Origin: Prevotella sp.
GTDB lineage: Bacteria; Bacteroidota; Bacteroidia; Bacteroidales; Bacteroidaceae
Length of the DNA: 47,090 bases
NCBI GenBank assembly: GCA_017395215.1
Contig: JAFPVW010000139.1
Location: 1-47,090, forward strand
Direction: 5' to 3'
Part shown: positions 42,849 through 47,090 of the stretch, in pieces
Position numbering within the stretch: the stretch's first letter is position 1
Layout: each line of letters starts with the position of its first letter
Notes under the pieces: generated by a model
What the model was told of the DNA's origin: nothing
What the model saw: only the letters and a program-made list of their open reading frames with translations
The model's database searches: none
Made by a program: the position numbers and the translations under genes

Positions 42849-42878
42849 AATCACGTTGTTTTAATTGTTATACATTAT
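42813..42878. repeat. Leader/signal-peptide cassette, copy 2
   Basis: Second copy of the 66-bp segment described at 41130-41195, at the start of the binding-protein/lipocalin lipoprotein gene. It includes the identical upstream stretch acgttgttttaattgttata, so any control element there is shared by both genes. Confidence 0.9.
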
Positions 42879-42940
42879 TTATTATATCTGTTGTTATTAC
42901 TTTCAGTTTCATTGCTGAGACAAAGAACGGATTAAGCGAG

Positions 42941-42994
42941 GGCAAAAGAGCTTGCTCATTTTGCCGAGCGTGACGTTCTTCGAGGCAAAGCCTC
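42941..42994. repeat. Extragenic palindromic element with two hairpins
   Basis: ggcaaaa-gagc-tt-gctc-a-ttttgcc (42941-42965) and gaggc-aaa-gcctc (42982-42994) form two clean hairpins in the spacer upstream of the binding-protein gene. The style (ggcaaaag...cttttgccgag...) resembles repetitive extragenic elements common in Bacteroidota. It lies in the probable 5' leader of the minus-strand cluster. Confidence 0.55.
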
Positions 42995-43034
42995 AAAACG
43001 GCACGCCTCCAGCGGCTCCACGCCGCAGGAATGC

Positions 43035-43070
43035 AAAACCGCCGGGACTCCTTTCGGGGAATCTCGGCGG
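43035..43070 (-). terminator. Terminator of the AAA-ATPase gene
   Basis: ccgccg (43039-43044) / cggcgg (43065-43070) with an inner ctcc/gggg pairing forms a strong stem, followed on the minus strand by T4 (43038-43035). It lies about 38 bp after the stop of the AAA gene and separates it from the lipoprotein cluster. Confidence 0.7.
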
Positions 43071-43107
43071 AAAATCTGTAGGGGGGATGTGTCTTAACTA
43101 CCCACGG

Positions 43108-44700
43108 CTATTGAGCGGTGAGCACGTTGCGGTCGTACGTCTCGATGTGGCAGGTGTGCTGTTTGGTGTCGCGGTCGTAGTTGATGCCGACGAGCAGCAG
43201 ATTGTCGGTGTACTGCGCCACCTTGGCGGGGTACTGCCGACGCTTGATCTGGTCGATGGCGGCATCGGCGTCCTGCCGGAACTTCAGCTCCACGACGATG
43301 GCGGGCGACTCCACGTTCTTGCGCGGGATAAGCACGATGTCGGCGAAGCCTTTTCCGCTTGCCAGCTCACGGTGCATCACGTAGTCGTTGCGGGCATAGT
43401 AGTAGGCTATCGAGAGCACGCAGGCCAGAGAGTTCTCGTTGTTGTAGGAGAGGATGCTGGTGTTCTCGTCGTGGGCGGCGTCGATGGCACGGGCCACGGC
43501 CTCCTCGTCACCGTCGAGGGTGTCCTGCAGCAGCTTTTCCGAATCCTGGAGCGCAGTCACGACGCCGGCCCAGTTGTTGCTCTTCACCGCGCTCTCCATT
43601 TCGTAGCTCACTTCCAAGTTGGGGATGTAGCACTCCTTCTTGACGCGGTCGTAGCTGAGGTAGCCCAGGTGGATGAGCACCGTAAGCACATCGTCGCGGT
43701 CGTAGATTTCCGACAGGTCGTTTCTGAAGCCGATAGGATTCACCTTGCAGCGGCCACCGGCCAGCATCAGGATAATGTCGTCCTTCAGCCCCTCGTAGTT
43801 CATGCGGATATAGCCAGCTATGGCATCCACGGCGCCGTTGCGGTTCCAGTAATTATCACACCAGAAACTGTCGAGGGCTTGCATCACCGAGTTAGGATTG
43901 AATATCGAGGACTGACCGCCAATCTGGTAGCCGTCGTACCATTTCTCCAGTTCGTCGAAGTCCATGCCGTACTTTTCGGCCAGTATCCGCACTTCGTCCT
44001 TGGTGAAGCCGAAGTAGCGATCCATGCTGCGCGGCGACACCATCGAGTACTCCTGGAAGTTGTTCATAGCCGACTGCGTCTTATACTTCTTGACAGGCAG
44101 GATGCCCGTCATATATACACCGGCGAACACCCTCATGCCGTCCTGGCTCTTGAACATGCGGCGCAACCAGTTGAGGTAGTCGTCCATACCTTTCGTGCCA
44201 GGCTTGAACTCACGGCAGATGGCATCCCATTCGTCGATGATGAAGACGAAATGTTCCTCCTTAGCCTCGTTGACACGAAGCAGGTAGTCCATCAGACCAT
44301 CCTTCTCGGTCACTGGCACGTCCGGATAGGCCTTGCTCACGTCTTCCAACAGCGTTGCATCCATCTTCTCCACGATGCTGTCGTCCTTATATTGGGAAAC
44401 GAAGTTCGTCATGTCGAGATAGATGGCAGCGTACTTGTTCAAGTGCTGCTCGAACGTCGGGTCGCCAGCTATCGCCAGGTCGGCGAACAGCGGGCGCGAG
44501 TCGCACGAATGGTCGTAGTAGGCGTAGAGCATCTTGGCGGCCATTGACTTGCCGAAACGGCGGCAACGCGACACGCAACTGAACTGTCGCTCCGTGAAGA
44601 GCGTCTTGTTCACCACAGAGATAAGCATCGACTTATCCACATACTCACTGTTCCTGGCTCGCTGGAACCCTGCATTACCTATATTAATATATGTACCCAT
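43108..44700 (-). CDS. AAA-ATPase-like protein with C-terminal PD-(D/E)XK nuclease-like domain
   Basis: 530 residues from the ATG at 44700 (MGTYINIGNAGFQRARNSEY), the standard start of this family. An upstream in-frame start at 44814 would lie above the promoter. The N-terminal half has a degenerate P-loop (SRCRRFGKSMAA, near 45) and a Walker B-like FVFIIDEWDAI (near 160). Conserved GVYMTGILPVKKY and WYDGYQIGG stretches follow. The C-terminal domain has the nuclease-like pattern GFADIVLIPRK (Asp near 453) and AIVVELKFRQ (Glu-Leu-Lys near 471). The family (AAA-ATPase-like PF09820 plus PD-(D/E)XK PF08011) is abundant in gut Bacteroidota, often in many copies, and its role is not established. 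It is a single-gene unit with its own promoter and terminator. Confidence 0.88.
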   Translation of the reverse strand: MGTYINIGNAGFQRARNSEYVDKSMLISVVNKTLFTERQFSCVSRCRRFGKSMAAKMLYAYYDHSCDSRPLFADLAIAGDPTFEQHLNKYAAIYLDMTNFVSQYKDDSIVEKMDATLLEDVSKAYPDVPVTEKDGLMDYLLRVNEAKEEHFVFIIDEWDAICREFKPGTKGMDDYLNWLRRMFKSQDGMRVFAGVYMTGILPVKKYKTQSAMNNFQEYSMVSPRSMDRYFGFTKDEVRILAEKYGMDFDELEKWYDGYQIGGQSSIFNPNSVMQALDSFWCDNYWNRNGAVDAIAGYIRMNYEGLKDDIILMLAGGRCKVNPIGFRNDLSEIYDRDDVLTVLIHLGYLSYDRVKKECYIPNLEVSYEMESAVKSNNWAGVVTALQDSEKLLQDTLDGDEEAVARAIDAAHDENTSILSYNNENSLACVLSIAYYYARNDYVMHRELASGKGFADIVLIPRKNVESPAIVVELKFRQDADAAIDQIKRRQYPAKVAQYTDNLLLVGINYDRDTKQHTCHIETYDRNVLTAQ

Positions 44701-44803
44701 CGCGTTGTAGAATGATTTCACGCCGCAAGGCTCGTGCAAGCCGAGAGCAATGGAACAAGTTCCAATTGCAGAGGCGCCGCCGAGTCTCGCACGCTTTCGC
44801 GTG

Positions 44804-44811
44804 CAAAGATA
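44804..44811 (-). promoter_or_regulatory. Bacteroidota-type -7 element of the AAA-ATPase gene
   Basis: On the minus strand TATCTTTG (44811-44804) matches TAnnTTTG. It gives a leader of roughly 100 nt that contains a ggaac/gttcc hairpin. The -33 box is not clear. Confidence 0.65.
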
Positions 44812-44912
44812 CACAATTTTCCTGAGATTCGTCGCCTCGCGGCGAGAAATATTTCAAATCCTACAGATTTTATCCGTTTGTCTCAGTATGTCAAAGAGCG
44901 CGTTTTTACCTC

Positions 44913-47090
44913 CTACTTCCTCACGAACTCTGCGGGGCCGGTGTGGTAGAGGTTGCCGAAGTGGGCGGCGTTGACCACGCGGGCGTGGGAGCCGAGGGTG
45001 TGCTGGGCGCAGTAGAGGTAGAGGTCGCGGTAGGTGATGGCGGGATTCTCGGTGAGGGCCGTCACGAAGTTCTGCGTGAAGCGGTCGCTCATCCAGAACG
45101 AGCCGGAGGGGTTCCAGTTGTCGGCCCACGACTGCTCCTGGGCGTTGGCACCCGTCATGGCGAGCACGCCGGGGATGCCGTCGAGGTCGGTGACCACGCA
45201 CTCGCCGTAGCAGGGCTCGGCCACGATGAGCAGCTTGCGGAAGCCGTGGTTGCGCTGCATGGTGGTGACGGCCTCGCGCAGCAGCTGGGCGGTGACACCC
45301 TGGTGGTGGGGCTTCTCGCGCCACTGGAACTCGTTGGCGCCGCCGTGGTTCAGGCTGCGGCCGTGACCGCTCCAGTAGAGCAGCACGTTGTGGCCGGCGT
45401 CGGGCGGGATGACCACGGGCAGCTTGTCGCTGCGCTGGCCCATGAGGATGCGAAGCACCTCGACGGCGGAGAGCTGCGAGGCGTCGTAGTCGATATGGGC
45501 GCCCGCCATGAGGTCGGGGCCGTCGATGGTGGCGCGCACGGTGCCGGGCTCGGGGTTCTTCAGGTCGTCGGCCACGGAGCGGTCGGCGATGAGGATGATA
45601 TGGTCGTCGTCGAACCCGCTGCGCTTCAGCTGCTGATAGACGCTGAGCACGTCGGAGAGGTGACGGTAGTTCTTGAACTCGGTGCTGGCGTGCACGAGCA
45701 GGGCGTACTGGCCGGTGAGCGGCGCGTAGTCGATGGCGGCCTCCTGGTCCTGCGCCTGCTCGGCAAAGTGCTGCTGGGCGACGTTCTCGTCGTAGAGATA
45801 TTTCCAGGCCACGGTGGCCTCGCCGGTGCGGTGGTTGCCCTTCGAGCTGAAGTAGCGGAGGAACTTCACCTGGCCGTCGTAGATCTGCCAGTGGACGTAG
45901 GTGGTGCCGGCAGCGGCGGCGCAGCTCTCGGCATCGAAGGCGATATTGCCCGAAGCGCCGCGGAACTGCGGCACCTGACCCTTGTCGAGCGACTGCAGGT
46001 AGAGCGCCATGGGAGAGGCGTCCCAGACGGTGGCGCTCAGGCTGGCGTCGGCGTTGGGGAAGGTGAGGTCGTAGATGGCCTGATTGAAGGCGATGTTCGC
46101 GGACGATTCGGAATCTCCGGAAACTCCGGAATCTCCGGCCACTGCCTGTTTGTGGCAGGCGAGGCCGGCGAGCAGGAGGCCGTCGTAGAACTTGCACTCC
46201 TCGAAGGTGGGCTTGACGCCGAACTTACGCTCGTAGCTCATCTCGAAACCCGTGGTGGGGTCGGCGTAAGGAGAAAAACCCTCGTACTGAAGAAGCATGG
46301 CGCGCTGCCGCTCGGTGAGGGCGTTGATTTCCTCCTGGCTGAAGTCGCTCAGGGCGAAATAGACGCGGCGATAGGCCGAGATCTCGGCGGCCATATTGTC
46401 GTAAGCGGGGTCGTCGTAGGGCGTCGTGTCGGGCAGGCCTAACCAGTCGTTGACCTCCATGAAGTCGATGTAGCACTTGCGGCGCCACGCGGTGACCTGG
46501 CAGAGCTGGTCGATGGTCTCGATGACGCAGAAGTTGGAGTACAGGGCCGTGAAGATGTCACCCTCGCCGGTATAGAGATGGGCCTTGATTTGCTGCAGCA
46601 GCTCGTCGGTAGAGCGGTACTGCAGGTTGTCGGAAATGTCGATACCGAGGTTCTCGGCCTGGAACGGCGCCCAGTCGAAGAAGGTCTTGCCATAGACGTT
46701 GTCGGGCGAGAAGACGATGGCCGAGGGGGTGATGAAGCTGTGGCGCTGGGACATGGTGGCGTAGGCCGACATGACAACCTCGGCGAAGGCCACGTCGCTC
46801 TCGGTGAGCGACCAGAGGAAGGGGCGCACGGTGCGCGTGCCGCTCTGCGTGGGCACGGCGTAGCGGCGGATGATCTCCTCGCTGGTGGCGGTCGGCGCGA
46901 TGAGCGGCTTCTCGGTCTGCTGGCAGGCCTCGGCGAAGACCTCGAGGCTGTTGCTGTTGAAGGGGCCGACGATGGCCACCACGTCAGGGTCGTTGGCCAG
47001 CTGCGTGCTCAGCGCGTCGAGGTTGGCGGTGAGCTCGTCGTACCATTCCAGCTTCAGGCGCACGCAGACGCCGGTGGAGAGCTGCGCCTC
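44913..47090 (-). CDS. Type I periplasmic-binding domain fused to a legumain/GPI8-like C13 cysteine peptidase (5' partial)
   Basis: The frame is open to the right edge, so the N-terminus is missing; 725 residues are visible. Residues about 10-430 are a Leu/Ile/Val-receptor-type binding domain (DPDVVAIVGPFNSNSLEVF, then PLIAPTATSEE, SAIVFSPDNVYGKTFFDW, GFEMSYERKFGVKPTFEECK). From about 455 a caspase-like C13 domain begins. It has YALLVHASTEFKNYRHLSDV, then VYQQLKRSGFDDDHIILIAD, the catalytic His in LLYWSGHGRS (about 576) and the catalytic Cys in LLIVAEPCYGEC (about 627). The NYRH, YxxLKRxG and SGHG series parallels GPI8/PIG-K and legumain. There is no transmembrane segment in the visible part; a lipoprotein or secreted N-terminus is likely. 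A ligand-controlled protease or transpeptidase is inferred. The partner genes lie beyond the window. Confidence 0.8.
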   Translation of the reverse strand, partial: EAQLSTGVCVRLKLEWYDELTANLDALSTQLANDPDVVAIVGPFNSNSLEVFAEACQQTEKPLIAPTATSEEIIRRYAVPTQSGTRTVRPFLWSLTESDVAFAEVVMSAYATMSQRHSFITPSAIVFSPDNVYGKTFFDWAPFQAENLGIDISDNLQYRSTDELLQQIKAHLYTGEGDIFTALYSNFCVIETIDQLCQVTAWRRKCYIDFMEVNDWLGLPDTTPYDDPAYDNMAAEISAYRRVYFALSDFSQEEINALTERQRAMLLQYEGFSPYADPTTGFEMSYERKFGVKPTFEECKFYDGLLLAGLACHKQAVAGDSGVSGDSESSANIAFNQAIYDLTFPNADASLSATVWDASPMALYLQSLDKGQVPQFRGASGNIAFDAESCAAAAGTTYVHWQIYDGQVKFLRYFSSKGNHRTGEATVAWKYLYDENVAQQHFAEQAQDQEAAIDYAPLTGQYALLVHASTEFKNYRHLSDVLSVYQQLKRSGFDDDHIILIADRSVADDLKNPEPGTVRATIDGPDLMAGAHIDYDASQLSAVEVLRILMGQRSDKLPVVIPPDAGHNVLLYWSGHGRSLNHGGANEFQWREKPHHQGVTAQLLREAVTTMQRNHGFRKLLIVAEPCYGECVVTDLDGIPGVLAMTGANAQEQSWADNWNPSGSFWMSDRFTQNFVTALTENPAITYRDLYLYCAQHTLGSHARVVNAAHFGNLYHTGPAEFVRK
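46110..46136. repeat. Three 9-bp tandem repeats in the C13-fusion gene
   Basis: ggaatctcc, ggaaactcc and ggaatctcc encode, on the minus strand, the GDSGVSGDS linker within the binding-domain half of the fusion. The Gly/Ser/Asp composition differs from the surrounding protein, suggesting a slippage-made insertion. Confidence 0.6.

Overview
The window looks like a chromosome segment of a Bacteroidota bacterium, most likely Prevotellaceae (a Prevotella or Segatella type). This rests on Bacteroidota-type promoters (a TAnnTTTG box at about -7), the scarcity of Shine-Dalgarno sites, BspA-type leucine-rich-repeat proteins, lipoproteins with a TACSS-type lipobox, and many secreted proteins ending in a 'YxLxGRR...KGIYIxNGRKxxxK' tail typical of that group. 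No rRNA, tRNA, CRISPR array, transposase or phage gene was seen.

Layout. 1-2909 (+): the end of a membrane protein (probably a lactate permease), then the lactate-utilisation genes lutA, lutB and lutC, with short TCGAAATA repeats between them. 3014-8648 (+): thrS, a secreted HEIGH-motif putative metallopeptidase and a GH30 glycosidase. 8660-9783: a small 'KKxYxKP' protein, a decapitated remnant of a surface protein and a 21-bp palindromic tandem array. 10048-20458 (-): two large secreted proteins. One is multidomain with two cohesin-like domains. The other is a 2140-residue coiled-coil protein with a dockerin and a cohesin-like domain, preceded by a long, hairpin-rich 5' leader. 21332-24725 (+): an alpha/beta-hydrolase of YqiA type, a GH105 glycosidase and class II fructose-bisphosphate aldolase (fba), followed by three nested or consecutive hairpins.

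24897-42848 (-) is the most unusual part: a same-strand cluster of secreted and surface proteins. In transcription order it holds a periplasmic-binding-protein/lipocalin-like lipoprotein, a small lipocalin-like lipoprotein, a giant 3108-residue beta-helix/beta-prism/LRR protein, a paralogue of the small lipoprotein, a BspA-like LRR protein, and a GLUG/beta-prism protein. A decayed signal-peptide fragment follows. The giant gene is cut by an in-frame TAG exactly before its C-terminal sorting-type tail, which is otherwise intact in frame. The first two lipoprotein genes carry a 66-bp leader/signal-peptide cassette identical at 65 of 66 positions.

43108-47090 (-): an AAA-ATPase/PD-(D/E)XK protein, and a 5'-truncated gene that joins a type I periplasmic ligand-binding domain to a legumain/GPI8-like C13 cysteine peptidase. 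That fusion is the strongest candidate for an undescribed system. By eye, 10-21 kb is less GC-rich than 25-47 kb. Functions of the secreted proteins are inferred from motifs and architecture only.
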